From: Aporrectodea caliginosa | Taxonomy: Eukaryota > Annelida > Clitellata > Crassiclitellata > Lumbricidae | Assembly (NCBI GenBank): GCA_020284085.1 | Contig: JACEVL010000799.1 | Span: forward strand, 845,001-909,000 | Length of the DNA stretch: 64,000 nucleotides | Reading direction: 5' to 3' | In this document: piece after piece, positions 44,160 to 56,554 of the stretch | Layout: every line of letters begins with the position of its first letter | How positions within the stretch are numbered: the stretch's first letter is position 1 | The notes under the pieces: model-generated | What the model was told of the DNA's origin: nothing | Database searches by the model: none | What the model saw: only the letters and a program-made list of their open reading frames with translations | Position numbers and translations under genes: made by a program

Positions 44160-45480
44160 TTCATGAGGTGCCATATAAATCTAGGATTATATCTGAGTAC
44201 GAATCTTTACAGGGTGCTATATAAATTCTGATTGATTGATTGATAAAATACTCTTAAACTTATGAAAACTTCCTGTTTTCTTTGTACTCGTACAGCTCTG
44301 TGCTTTGTTTTTGTAATGACCTGTGCTTCCGAAAGCCACAGAATAAAACGCCAGACACGTCCCTTCCTACCACCAGTCAGAGCCATTGACTGATTTCCCT
44401 TCTAGTATAGTGACCACAATTATATTCTACTTCATCAGGCCAATATTTTCACTGAAAATATCAACAAGAGATCGTACACTGTAGGACCTACAGCCTAGTC
44501 AGACGGCCAAGAAAGAAACCCTCATGATTTGCACAGCACTGCATCATGACCATCATTCTGTCATTGGCTATGACACAAACAACAAAAGTTTTATGGTGGT
44601 TTGTAAACATTTTGAGATAACAGATGGAAACCCAGACAACATCGTCATTTGCTGATATTTGTCAAGGCGCCCTCGTAATGTCATGTGCTGTGTTGGTACC
44701 AGTGACATAGAAATCGTCGTCATTGTCATTCCTCAGTTCCCTAGCCAGTTCACCCCGTCCTATTAAACAAGTTATAAAAGAATTGTTATAAAATGCTTCT
44801 GGTATATAAAGTTGTCCTCATCGAAGACATAGAAATTCTTTGCTAATTTATATGCCCTTCCATGAAAAATTTTGAAAAATCTCTGGGTATATAAATCTTC
44901 ATTGAAGTAATTCTTTGCTAAGGTATATAGTGAATTATGAATGTTCATATATGTGTTCTCAGCACTAAAAGATATGTCAGTGCGTTGTGAAAAGTGAATT
45001 TGGTTAGATACTGTAACTGAAAAGACGGTTGAACACAGAATCTGAAGATGCTTGCCAAAGTTACACTGACTGAGATCAGGTATTGGCATTTCACTGCAGT
45101 CGAAACCAGTAGTTAGAGGACCTGTAGTGAAAGATGACCCACGGCCTACATGGTTTCAGAGTTTGACAAATCGACCTGTATCAATTGTACAAGAAAGCTG
45201 TCATTTGAACCTAGATTATAGAAGTAAGATGCCAATATGTTGTTTGCTTGGCCACTTACTTTAAGGTCTTCAACAAATGAATGCCAAGTGGCCAGTCCTT
45301 GCCCTCCCCCGCCCAACACAGTGAAGATCCGTTTTATAGCCGATTTCGGTGGAATGTAGAAAACAAATGGACACAATGAATGAAAATCTGAAAATCTGTT
45401 CAGAGCAGGAATTATACCCTCTGAAAAGTGTTAGCAAACTATTAGAGCCCAGGGACTCTGCATACACCTTCCACAAGCAT
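44160..45480. other. No gene recognised; retroposon tail at 44205-44245
   Basis: ggtgctatataaattctgat and (TTGA)n at 44214-44245 resemble the recurring 3' tail. A 105-codon minus frame at 44772-45089 contains two related segments (LAKNYFNEDLY and LAKNFYVFDEDN), suggesting an internal duplication. No splice sites or known domain support it. Confidence 0.35.
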
Positions 45481-45489
45481 TATGAAAAC

Positions 45490-45610
45490 TGTTCTTATCA
45501 CCGGAGTTGGGCTGAGAGCGCATCTTGAGTAGGTTTCTTGGCGGAGTGCTACATAAGAGCTCTGAATGAATGAGTGTATGAATGAATGAATGAATGAATG
45601 AATGAATAAT
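45490..45610 (+). mobile_element. SINE/LINE 3' tail with (GAAT)n
   Basis: gagagcgcatcttgagtagg, then cggagtgctacataagagc and tgaatgaatg repeats to about 45608. Same layout as 47690-47745. Confidence 0.55.
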
Positions 45611-46584
45611 AGTAGACCTTAAAAGAAAGGCAGAGAGTTAAGGTTTTATTTGCACACCTCTACAGACAGCTTCTCAGGTTCTGAAGTCAAAGGTTCTGAG
45701 GTAACATTCAGTTGATGCGCCTCTCATCCATTAACAGGACACATGTTAAAGCATTATTCTAGAAAATATAGTGTATTTTATACATAAATGTTTCTGTACA
45801 TAAACTATTATGTAAAAGTAGATTTGAAATAAATGGAAGATGAAATGCAGCTGCTGTGTTTTTTTGACATGGGACCAAAATCTGACCCAGCTCCATGCAA
45901 CTTGTTTACCCAACAGACGACTATTGCATCACTTGTGCCACGTAGGCTGCAGTTACCCGTTTATATAATTACTTGTGGGTAGAGTAGTTGTAGCCTATGT
46001 TTATACACAGAGATGCATTTTTCAACTAGGAAATGAATTTCCCTCCTTGATGCTGTCTAAGGACAACCAGAAACATCCCCTCCTTCCCCTTCCCCTACCC
46101 ATTCCCCTTCTCCTCCTCCTCCTTCTGATACATTTTCAACCCATGAGAGTTGCCCATCATTCCTAGGTTCATAGATTCTGAGTCACTGGCTCCCTGCCAG
46201 GGTGTATGGACAGCCCTTGCCCAGCTGCAAACCAACGCATAAGCCTCTCATATAATCCTATTAGTTTGCACCATAGGATACAGATTTATAGAAAGATGCC
46301 CCAAAGACAGAGACCAAGGAGGCACCGTGGAGAAAGAGCGGAGGAGGGGAAACCGGAATTATGAAGGCTACTGCTTGCTGCTGCTAGTGCTGGTGCTGCT
46401 GGTGGAATAGACAGACAGATTATTCAGCTCAGTCAATGCAGGGCAGACTATATAACTTGTTCACAGAGAGTAACTGGCCATCAGTCAGTCAGTCAGTCAG
46501 TCAGGCGGCAACTACATAAACACGGACCAAACGCTGTTCCCGCCGCCGCTTATCTCGATGTAACCATCAGCATCTAAGCAGGAT

Positions 46585-46866
46585 ACATCACCAGACAGAC
46601 ACAGCTAAAGAGATAGCCACAAAGACCAACAGACAGACAAACTGACAGATGGACAGACTGACAGACAGCAAGCCAAAAAGACAAATATACCAGGAGGACG
46701 GACAGATAATAATCCACAGACAGACAGACAAACAAACAAACAGACAAACAGAGACATAGAGATCCGACAGACACACAGACAGACACACACACAGACAGAC
46801 AGACACACACACAGACAGACAGACACACACACAGACAGACAGACACACAGACAGACAGACAGACTA
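46585..46866. repeat. (CAGA)n/(CA)n tract
   Basis: About 280 bp of imperfect cagacagaca and acacac repeats, preceded by (AGTC)n at 46483-46504. The Cys/Val/Ser frames are artefacts. Confidence 0.93.
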
Positions 46867-47339
46867 AACTTGCTCACTCACTCACTGACTCACTCACTCA
46901 CTTCTAGGAAATTCTCCAGTGGCACTTCAGTTTTTTCCTTTATTTCACACTCTCGAAAGTTGGGAACATGGAATACTGGCTAAGAAGTAATTAATCCATA
47001 CTTTAGCCTTTCTAGTTTTTCTTGCAGAACTGCATAATTTGTCAGAAAACATCCTGATTGAATTATCTGAATAGATAATTACAGTAATTGTGTCTTTTAT
47101 TTTGAAATAATTCTTTCTTTAGATATCTAGCAATGTAGCAGGTAATTCACCTGTTGTGATTGGTAACTGTTAACAAGACAATGCCGCCATGAGGGAATTG
47201 TTGTAACAGAACACGATTAGACTGAGAGAGAGTCGGACAGCTTTCAAAGGAGCTTGGTATGACTTCCCTCTGGATTTGCCTGTTCTGCTGGCTAGGGATG
47301 CTGCATACATCCCTAGTCAGAACAGGGAGATGGTTGAAT

Positions 47340-47500
47340 GGTAATGTTGGCATGAAGATCAGAAGGACATGGGTTCGATACCCACTAGCTCCATAAAGGT
47401 TGACTCAGCCTTCCACTCCATTGGGGGCAACTGTAAAATGAGAAGTAGGACAGATGGGCGTCTTGCAGGCTGCCATACAATCAAATTCGACTCCTGTTAA
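47340..47500 (+). mobile_element. tRNA-like SINE fragment
   Basis: acatgggttcgatacccact matches a B box with pairing T arm. The upstream aatgttggcatgaagatc could be a degenerate head. Followed by unrelated sequence and an (ATT)n array at 47578-47632. Confidence 0.4.
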
Positions 47501-47588
47501 ACTTTTCATCAATTGTTACTATTAGCCCGGTATATCATGTAATCTAACTGCGTATTTATCTGTCTGCATTAATAAATGATTATTAATA

Positions 47589-47619
<31 letters not shown>

Positions 47620-47689
47620 TACTATTATTATTAATATCATTCACCTACACTTGAAAGCTATTCTCTTTTGAAGGAAATTTCTTGGCTGG

Positions 47690-47750
47690 ATGCATCTCTT
47701 GTGGACATTCTAAGGGCGCTATATAAAAGCTCTGAATGAATGAATGAAAG
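47690..47750 (+). mobile_element. SINE/LINE 3' tail
   Basis: ctaagggcgctatataaaag followed by (TGAA)n, the recurring tail. Confidence 0.55.
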
Positions 47751-47974
47751 ACGAATTAGTCACTAAGTTTCAATGTCTGTTCAAATAACGTGTAGGATGA
47801 ACTGTTTGGATTTCATGTATAGAGTCCAGAAGAGCTTTCTTTGATGGTTAAACGGCAGAACAGACTTCATCCCAGAAGATAAACTGCTGTGTGAACATTT
47901 TTATTACTATCTTCATGCAATAAGACTCTTCAGATGTTTATATCTGTGTACAGTGATGGAATGAGTTAATTTAG

Positions 47975-48870
47975 TTAATACAGTAACAAATGAAACCACA
48001 ACAAAACATAGAAAGATTTCAAAAGTCATAAACTTGAGTAAAAAACCTAAAAAATTATTTTACACGCAAACTGTTCAAAGCTTTCACAGACGTTTGGTAC
48101 TATTAATAAACCTAATTAAAAATGACTAAAGCAAAGATACTGAAGGACACGGTTCATCATCTACCATGGAAGTCTTGACCTGTGTGGTCCTACAATGCTT
48201 GCTATGTCTCGACTTACATGCCTCAGCTGAGAGGAAGAAAAACAACAGCAATACAACATAGAAGACTTCACGCTGAGTCCTGCAGTCAGGGAATCTATGA
48301 AAACACCAAACATCTACATAAATAACAGGGCACGTGGGGCGTGGTGGTGTAGAAATATGTTCGGTGGGCATTGCAGCCGGAGGGTTGCGGGTATTGAATT
48401 TCCACCTTAAGGGGTATATTTGAAAATGCCTTGCATGAATGAAAATGTGAAAAACTGAATTGCAACCCATAAAGTGAACCAAGGAGCCTAATGATTTGAA
48501 AATTCAGAAGCCGGACTGTAAACGACAAAAAGCTACAGAAACCTTTGTACAGTAACAACTGAAACCATTTGGAAACATTGAAAGATTTCATAAGTCATTA
48601 CCTTGAGTAAAAAACCTAAAAAATTTGGTGCCTTGCAGCTGTTCAAAGCTTTCAAAGATGTTTGGTACCATTAATGAGCCTAATTAAAAATGACTAAAGC
48701 AAAGATACTGAAGCACAAGATTCATCATCTGCCATGGAAGTCTTGACATGTGTGGTGAAACAATGTTTGCTATGCCTCGACCTAGTCAGCTGAGAGGAAG
48801 AAAAACAAGTAGAAATCATGGAAGAGGGAGTCCTGCAGTCAGTAAATCTAAGAAATGAATAAAATGAATA
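47975..48870. repeat. 569-bp-period tandem duplication
   Basis: 47975-48300 and about 48545-48870 are diverged copies. Shared strings include cttgagtaaaaaacctaaaa, aatgactaaagcaaagatac and cagctgagaggaagaaaaac. A piece of the family B SINE (48329-48410) lies between them. Confidence 0.85.
48329..48415 (+). mobile_element. SINE family B, 5' fragment
   Basis: ggggcgtggtggtgtagaaa, tatgttcggtgggcattgca and ggagggttgcgggt parallel the head of the element at 38695. The 3' half is missing. Confidence 0.65.
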
Positions 48871-49830
48871 AATAAGACGTCCAAGAATTCAAGATATGCC
48901 TGCATTTTCTCATCTAATCTCATCTAACAAAAATTCCAAAGCATAAGCTATTATTAACCTAATCAAGGAACCAATCAGAGGGTTAAACTTTCCAAAGTGA
49001 ACAATGTCTTCATCCATCATCACAAACTGCTCTCCACTCTATTGAACTCCTTGAAAGGTCATCTACTTTCCACAGTGGCTGTCTCTAATTAATGGTGAAA
49101 GGGTGGCAAACAGCAATCACCAAACCCCAAACAGAAGAAGAGATGAACAACAGTTAATTAATTAAGCCTAGCAGGCAGCCATTGGGGGAAGAGGCAGCGC
49201 CTTCATTTCTTAGCCTCGGCTGATGATGATGATGGCCTTATTACCAAAGTTAGCTACTTTGTTTAACCCATACACAAGGAACTCAAATAGCCAAATGACA
49301 CAAAAATGCAGTGCAATAGAATTCTTAAATTAATTATCTTCTGCTTATCTGGTTGTTGGCATTGTATTGTAACTGACAAAAATCTCGCTATAAGTGCTTA
49401 AATAAACAAATTAATCAGAACAAGTCAATTAATAAATAATTATACATGCTTCCCATAGGAAAACTCTAAACTTCAAATATATGAAACTGTCCAATCCTCT
49501 AAGTCTAAGAACATAACTCATCTAATTAATTCCTTCTAAGCCTAAATGATCAATCCTTAATTAGGTTAAATCGCCATCCATGCTTTAAAAAAGGAAGTGG
49601 AAGAACTGCTCTACTGCTCTGGAGACCAGCAACAATCATTTATCAAACAGTAAATCTTTCACAAATCCTCATAGCTATCCTCACCAACTTCATCAACTAG
49701 AATCTGTTTCCTATCTGTTTCCAACTGCTTAGCAATGCTTTCCTCCTCCCTCTCTTCCACCTCCCTTACCTTCCACCCTCCATCCCTGTACTGCAATCCA
49801 CCAGTCTCCTTTACCCTCTATAATGCGCTG
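48870..49830. other. No gene recognised; AT-rich
   Basis: AT-rich unique sequence with taattaatta-type motifs near 49150 and a pyrimidine-rich stretch at 49730-49830. Confidence 0.35.
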
Positions 49831-50001
49831 GCACTGAAGTGCAAGCAGGTGGAGACTATGCCACTGCAGCCATTTCAGCGCCGCCATTTAGACTCAGTGG
49901 CCGCGGTCGAACAGGTGCCACTGACAACTGCCAGCCAGGCATTGCAGAGACTGAGTGAAGATATTCCACCTGGACACAACCACAACCAATTGGCAACTTA
50001 G
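49831..50001 (+). CDS. Candidate terminal exon, unknown protein
   Basis: After a long pyrimidine-rich stretch with several AG sites (for example caccag ending at 49803, ctgaag ending at 49839), a frame of mixed composition runs to a TAG at 49999. It contains CKQVETMPLQPFQRRHLDSV and ends with HNHNQLAT. GC is higher than in the flanks. The exact acceptor is undecided, no poly(A) signal is obvious, and the other strand is also open here. I do not recognise it. Confidence 0.22.
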   Translation, partial: ALKCKQVETMPLQPFQRRHLDSVAAVEQVPLTTASQALQRLSEDIPPGHNHNQLAT

Positions 50002-50522
50002 GAAAAACACTGCCAGAAAAGCAGTCACTTAATATCCCAAGGTCAACGACCTGACCTTTGTTTTTATTTAGATTTGCCTTAGAGAAACTCCTGGATAGGG
50101 GCATCCAAAGGCCGTGAGATTCAATTTATTTTTAGAGCCGACAGCTCACGATATGTGACACTGGAGCATTGCAAAACGTCTAGAAAAGACTAAGTGTCCA
50201 AATGAGACTGTTGTCGTCAATCTTACAACATGTACAGATCATAAGATAGCTATTATTTTTTCCTAATGCCCGGAGTAGGTAAGCCACTTATAAGTAGGTG
50301 TGTATATGTCTAAAAGAAATCTGCCTTTCAAAGCGCCTCTTGAAAACGTCAGTGTCTAAAGTACTGTGGCACAGGATGATCCACTTAATTCGTCAGATGA
50401 TCTGACCTCATCTCATCTGGAGCAGTCTTATCAAAACACGTCAATCGAAGATGCTTACTCCTTCTAAGCAAAACAGATGCCAACATCACAGGTCAACAGA
50501 AGAGTACCTTGGCTGCCTTATA
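50002..50522. other. No gene recognised
   Basis: AT-rich unique sequence. A gtaagcc donor-like site at 50272 lacks an open exon upstream. Confidence 0.35.
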
Positions 50523-50907
50523 CGTGACCCAGGGAATCAAAATGAGTCGAGAATGTCGGCAAATTACATTGCTAGGAAAACAGCAAAATATGAGTCATTT
50601 TTTGCTCATTTTCAGATTTGACTGGAAATGGGTAAAAAATTGGTTTTTTCTTTACATTTCTGATATCTCACATTTGATGAAATTCATTGTTTTAAAGTGT
50701 ATTTTCAGGATTTTGTAAAGGGTATTGTTTTAGTTTTTGTAATAGCATATTAAAATTAATTAAGAATAATTTCCAAAAATTAGACACAATCATTCGTAAC
50801 TTTGTCAAAGAGCAAGATAGAACCAAAATGTGGTCTTTAAAAATATGTAAAATACTCATATTCTAATTTTTTTCGACATGTGAACCATTTTGATTCCTTG
50901 GGTCACA
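50523..50907. mobile_element. TIR element (GTGACCCA...), copy 1
   Basis: Left end gtgacccagggaatcaaaat and right end attttgattccttgggtcac are near-perfect inverted repeats of about 22 bp. The flanking dinucleotide is TA on both sides (50521-50522 and 50908-50909), as for Tc1/mariner-type MITEs. AT-rich interior without coding. The second copy is at 56555-56962. Confidence 0.75.
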
Positions 50908-51478
50908 TATTATTGGCCAGATACTGACTAGTCAGACAAAAGACCTCTTTCTTCATCTGTAGTCAACTTACTTTTAATCAAAGACAATTTTATGATTTAC
51001 AATATTAAATTAATTGCTGAAAAGTTTCTGATAACAAATTTTGTCATACTGGAAATAAGCAATGCAGTGGCTAAGAATTCTACTCAAGACATCTTCTGTT
51101 CCATCACCCAGCAACCAGAGTTAAGACATACTTAACGCCATGTCATCTCAGTCTAGTCTTCAATGAATTGGCCAACTTCTCGGCCTCGACTTAGCGTCAC
51201 CTGCTAAGTTCTCGTGGGCAACTTCCAAGCCTTGATGCTTGTAACAGGTTGAAAAATGCTATAAGTCCACTGGTAGTACCACATAGAATGTCCACTGGTA
51301 ACACCAGCCACCACACACACTGCGTATAACCAGCAACAAGCTTTTCCACATACGGTGCTATCATACGGAGAGTAAATTCATCACTGCTCTGCTGCAGTCC
51401 ATGGCTGTGCAGTTCAAACTAGCATCTCTTTTTCAAAGTACCACAATAACTTTCTGCAGTCATAAATTCATTCATTCA

Positions 51479-51665
51479 GTCATAGAGTAGCCAGTCAGTC
51501 AGTTAGTCCGTCAGTCAGTATATCAGTCTGTCATTCAGTCAGTCTTAGAGAAGCCTGCAGTCAGTCAGTTAGTCAGTCAGTAAGTTAGACAGTCAGTCAG
51601 TCAATCACTCAGTCGGTCACTCAGTCGGTCACTAAGTCAATAGTCAGTCAATAGTCCGTCAGTCA
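51479..51665. repeat. (CAGT)n array
   Basis: Imperfect cagtcagtcagttagt repeats of about 185 bp. Confidence 0.92.
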
Positions 51666-51669
51666 GTGC

Positions 51670-52255
51670 AAAGCAATTCCCATAACAGGCAGAGAAACAA
51701 GTCCTTCATATTCATTTCATAAACTATTCTTCTGTGTTAATCCTATCTTTGGTTTGACTGGAAGAGAGTTCTTGACTCAGCCCTCATGAGTCAAGCCTTG
51801 ACCTTGGCCATGGCATCAGGGAGGGCTGACCGTTGGTCGTGAGAAGAACCTTACAACAACAATCAAGGAAACTAACTGTTAACTATGGTCCAACCTGTTA
51901 CCTATAGGTATTTTACTGAGCAATTCTCTGCTGTAATTATGAGTTCATCTGAAAAGAGAGTTCCTGCATGGGTGCTTAACTGCCCTGGGGCCAGAGCATT
52001 GCTTGAGACCAGTACTGTCAATTGAGAGAGAACTGTGTCTACAGCGCCACACAAAGGCAACATTTTAGCACACTAGTGCCTGCCATCAGAAGTCATGAGT
52101 GCTTTTAGCCATGCATCTCATCTCTCGATGAGGCAGGAAGTAACATCCATCTGACAAAAACTTCAATCTCTCTAGCCAGCATGTGACCGAAAGCACTGAA
52201 AAGGATTCTCAAATGTATGTGCCTGCATGTGTGCCTGCATGTATGTGTGCTAGTG
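51670..52255. other. No gene recognised
   Basis: Unique sequence with no clear exon, repeat or element. Confidence 0.35.
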
Positions 52256-52415
52256 GTTGTGTGTGTGTGTGTGTATGCATGTGTGTGTGTGTATGCATGT
52301 GTGTGTGAGTATGCATCTGTGTGTGTATGCATGTGTGTGTGTGTATGCATCTGTGTGTGTATGCATGTGTGTGTGTGTATGCATCTGTGTGTGTATGCAT
52401 GTGTGTGTGTGTATG

Positions 52416-52454
<39 letters not shown>

Positions 52455-52455
52455 T
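52256..52455. repeat. (TG)n array with ATGCAT interruptions
   Basis: tgtgtgtgtatgcat units of about 18-22 bp repeat roughly eight times and then become pure TG. Confidence 0.93.
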
Positions 52456-52739
52456 TGTGTGTGATACAGTTAAGAAACATCATAAAAGATTCCTTGCATT
52501 TGTTAAACATCACAAGGACGATTAGCAAAGTCTGCATCCTTCCTTTTAGGCTGATGATATCTGATCAGATTTTTAACAGCATTTGAATAAAGCAGCCACA
52601 GAAGAGAACAGATAAAAACTACTCTATACGACTGAGATTGAGGAACAACTATAGTCAATGTATGGAGAGGGAATTCAGCCCCTCAGAGAAACGCTTTCAA
52701 CTGGGAAAATCAAAGGAAGCCAGTAACGGAATGAGACAT

Positions 52740-53515
52740 TCGATTGATCTGATTGAAAATCGCAAATATGTGAATTTATGTTCCGCTTTACCAATAATTT
52801 ATTACCACCTGCCTTGAAAGACTACTTCCCCTGTGTGTCTGACGTACATGCTCACTACACCAGAGCCAGAGATGATTATCGGACAGGATTTGCTCGTACA
52901 AATTCGCGTCTCTTTTCGATTAAATGCACTGGCCCAGCTGCGTGGAATAGTCTGTCTTTAGATATTCGCAAACTGCCTAATCTTTACTTATTCAAAAAGA
53001 CTACAGCTTGTCTAACTCTTTGATTTGCTAGTGTTCTACATGAACTACGTGGTTTTTTAAATTTTGTTTTAATTTTTGTGATCTCTTTTCATTCTGTTTA
53101 ATTCTTGCTTTTCTAGCCCTTCCTTGTATTTAAATGTATTCACGTTTGCTATGTTTAACCTCATTGGTAAGGGTAACCAATATCTGCTTGGTTTGATTTG
53201 ATTCTAGTTAAGGTTTTGTTTGTTTAGTTTGTATGTAGTTAAGGTTTATGTTTTTCTCAATAGCTTTTTTGGTTCGAAACTGAATATTGACTCTAAGCCC
53301 TTCCTGTTGTTATCATGTACTGCGATAATAGTAACTTAGGTGACCCTAGCTAGCGGGACTATTGTCCTTTCGGGGTTCCCTTTTGTGGCTAGTGATGAAA
53401 CATAATCTTGCTGCTACTGTGTTGTGATGCTATCAATGGAAAATAATCATGCTACCTTTGTTTCACTTTAATGGCTTCAATAAAAGCATTGAATTGAATT
53501 GAATTGAATTGAAAA
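52740..53515 (+). mobile_element. LINE 3' end with (GAATT)n tail
   Basis: The frame at 52778-53023 has NNLLPPALKDYF, ARTNSRLFSIKCTGPAAWNS and IRKLPNLYLFKK before a stop. This is the C-terminal region of a CR1/jockey-like LINE of a different subfamily from the 31-kb element. The 3' UTR of about 480 bp ends caataaaagcattgaattg with (GAATT)n at 53492-53512. No frameshift in the visible coding part. Confidence 0.75.
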
Positions 53516-53639
53516 TGACTCAACGTAATACTAATAGTGATACAGAGTAATAATAAAAAAAAATATTATAGCTCACATTAGCAGAAAATGTAGCCAAAAC
53601 TGTTAACAAAAAGGATAATAAATGAGGTTGTAATTGCAA

Positions 53640-53900
53640 TCGATCATTTATAAAGCGCCACTCAGTGATTCAGACGCCCTCACTAACAAATAAACTAGAC
53701 TAAAGGTGCTTCCAAAACAGAGGAAGAGAGAGACTGAGGAGCTCAAGCCGCAGTTCCTGCAGATGATGGTTCCAGCTAGAGGGAAAACACTTCTAGACTG
53801 TGCAGTAGCCCAATGAGGGGAACAACCAGAAGGCCTCTGGTGGCCAAGAGAAGAGTGGAGCGACCAGGGAGTGAAGAGACCCATGCAGGTACACAATGTC
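53640..53900 (-). mobile_element. L2/SINE 3' end, minus strand
   Basis: cgatcatttataaagcgcca at 53641 is the inverse of the recurring tail TGGCGCTTTATAAATGATC. The upstream body (minus) is of unknown type. Confidence 0.45.
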
Positions 53901-54414
53901 TTAAGGCATGAAGGAGCTATCCTGAGTGGTGGTGGTCACCGTCGTCATTGGTGGTCATGGTGGTAGTCTTAGTGGTGACGGTGAGAGTGGTGACGGGGTT
54001 GATGATGAAGATGATGACAAAGAAGATGTAGTTAAACTAATCAAGATACCATGGTATCAGTCCAACACCAAGTTGCTGGATATCTAAACTATAGGCCTAT
54101 CCAGCTGAAGCCCAGAGAACTTCTTCGTTCTGCTGCTGAGATAGGCAGTCATAAAAGACATAGAAACAGTTGATTTGTTGCTGGTAAGAAGGGAAATCCT
54201 GTCCATTCCAGGGAGGAGGAGGAGGAACACTGTATCATGTAAACAAATCACATGAGCAGTAATTACACCCTGGCATGAACCTAATTTATGACACACTGAC
54301 AGTGATTACGGAGGACAATGACAACTATAAATAACTAAACGCCTACACTGCTACAATTAACTGTTTTCCAAAGTCAGCCTTGACAAATCTGCTGGCCTAG
54401 TCAGCAGTGTTGTG

Positions 54415-54600
54415 CGTTAACGCGTTACTTGTAACACGTTACAGTAGCCACTAGCCAGTTACTATTTTGCGGTAACTTTTGGGGTAACTAGTTATTTTTA
54501 CCAAAAGTAATGCACAGCGGTCAGCAGCAGTAACTGCTAACTTTTATGAGGTAACGGTAACACCAAAAATTAGTTACTTTGCATTACTTTCAAATCAACC
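54415..54600. mobile_element. hAT-type terminus with AACGCGTTAC motif
   Basis: cagtgttgtgcgttaacgcg followed by repeats of gttactt and gtaac palindromes is a terminus type known from hAT elements of many animals. No opposite end was found, so it is truncated. Confidence 0.5.
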
Positions 54601-55199
54601 TATGTTCACGTCGTCTAGTTCGATTATGGCGCTAGAAATATAATTACAGGTGTTTTACTGTCTCTGCAGAACTACACCCGAAGCCTAACAAAAGAACAGA
54701 TGTCAAGTATTCATAAAGAGAAGCATGTTGCATGTTGTCAGGTATATATAGGAAGAGACACATAATGGAAGAGTACTTGTCAAATGTTCGATAAAAGGTG
54801 CAAGTAAGAAAAACACTGCAAAGGAGCATGAAAAAAGAACAGTTGTCATGTATCAATATATGGCACAAGTAACAACAACACTTATCAGCAACTGTTTCCA
54901 AGCATTGATAAAATGTGGATAAAGGAAGAAAAGTTGTAAAGTATCCAGAAATGGTGCATGTAGAAAGAATCATTTTCACCTATCAATGTATTCCGTCAAT
55001 CATGCATATATCACAAACTGTGGACTCCATTTCTCCATGGTATCAGCTTCTCAGGCCCACTGAGTATTACGAAAGTGTCATCACCATATCTTATCCTCTT
55101 GCTATCCTGATTTCAGATGGGATCAAAGTCAGTCATTAAATCAGTTAAGTGATGATTGATATGCAAGTCTTTTGTGAGTGCACTGACCAGTTTCCCTCT
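54600..55199. other. No gene recognised
   Basis: AT-rich. The 111-codon minus frame at 54644-54979 and the plus frame at 54915-55139 have no splice sites or motif support. Confidence 0.35.
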
Positions 55200-55925
55200 C
55201 TCCGTTATCAAGACAAGCAACCCCTAAATAATGTTTCAGTCTTTCAGATGACTGGTGAGAAGCAGTAACAAACATTACACCATCAATCATCTTTTGAAAT
55301 TACACCTGGTCCTTCCTTGAAAACTTCATACCAGTCGGTTTTGTCCCGCTGAGCCACAGTCATTTTCGTACAAAATGCCTTTTAAAAGTTACACCATAAA
55401 AAGAAATTGTCAAAGGTACGCTCTGATATGGCACCTCCTCAAAGGCAGTGACCACCAGCTGAACAGATGAATGGGACATATTAAACTGTCAAATGAAATG
55501 TAGCTCTGGGTGTCTTCAACATAACAGTGATTGATTGTCGAGGAATGTTCCCAATAGTATGATGTATGATGTACACAAAAGACGACCAAGCACTGAACCT
55601 GCAGAAGATCATGTCATCAAAATACTAGATTCATAATAACCATTTAAATATACCGATACAGTGTGTGGGCTATGATGTGTACTAGGTGAATTCAATGCTG
55701 GGCCAGAAACCCGAAACCATTGCTGGAGACAATGCAAAAGAAGAAAATAGTCCACAGTATCAAAAGCAGCAGACAGGTCTAAAAGAACAATCGCTGTGAC
55801 CTTAGCCTTTTCCAACTTAGAGCAAATGATGTCATTATGAACACTGGATTGAACAGCAAGAAGTGCTAATTATGTTCAATGAAACTTAGGCTTATGGTAT
55901 GCAGACTGAAATGTGGAGATAAGTG
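55200..55925 (-). mobile_element. L2-like LINE reverse-transcriptase fragment, minus strand (copy A)
   Basis: The minus frame has TAIVLLDLSAAFDTVDYFLL (RT motif A) and, after stops, GSVLGRLL (from PQGSVLGPLL). Frameshifted. Nearly the same sequence recurs at 56341-57075. Confidence 0.7.
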
Positions 55926-55929
55926 AATC

Positions 55930-56340
55930 CCATATAACCATATTTCGACTTTTATGACTAAGCACCTTCATTGGCTTCCCTTAACTGCTCGGATTCAGTT
56001 TAAAATTCTCTTTCTTACATGTATACGTTTTTGGGTCCAAGCTCCATGCTACCTCTGTGATCTTATCACACGACCTATCTCAGCTACTTCTGGACGTCCT
56101 CTCCACTCTTTAGACCATCTCGGACTGCCACAGCACAGCATTGTACATATGCCTCTGTTGGCCCTTTCCTGTGGAATGACCTTCCTACTATAACTCGTGC
56201 TGTGATGTTATCTGGGGGTACAACTGTTTCTGCTCGTTCTCTTTTTTCGAGGGGCCCTTCGCCCTGGAAGCACCTCTGATTAGGTTGTACTGTGAGAGGC
56301 GCTTTATAAATCCGTAAATAGAATAAAATATAAGAGAATA
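55930..56340 (+). mobile_element. L2-like LINE 3' end, plus strand
   Basis: HLHWLPLTARIQFKIL and APCYLCDLITRPIS match the C-terminal domain. After a frameshift the 3' hairpin follows: AGCACCTCT at 56269 with AGAGGCGCT at 56295, then ttataaatccgt. It separates the two minus-strand RT fragments. Confidence 0.75.
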
Positions 56341-56448
56341 GTACTAGGTGAATTCAATGCTGGACCAGAAACCCTAAACCAGTGCCAGAGACAATGCAAA
56401 AGAGGAAAATATAGTCCACAGTATCAAAAGCAGCAGACTAATACATTA

Positions 56449-56535
56449 GTCTTCAATCAATCAATCAATCATAAAATTTATATAGCGCCTCTTCAAGGGC
56501 TCTACTCAAAGGCGCTTCCAAGCCAGGCCTGATCT
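56449..56535 (-). mobile_element. Short SINE/LINE 3' end inserted in LINE copy B
   Basis: (CAAT)n and aaatttatatagcgcctctt followed by actcaaaggcgcttcc: the hairpin AGCGCC/GGCGCT read from the minus strand. Confidence 0.6.
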
Positions 56536-56554
56536 TAAAGTCTTAAAGAACAAT

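Noticed and set aside
54644..54979. 111-codon minus-strand ORF
   Set aside because: AT-rich chance frame; no start context, splice sites or recognisable motif.
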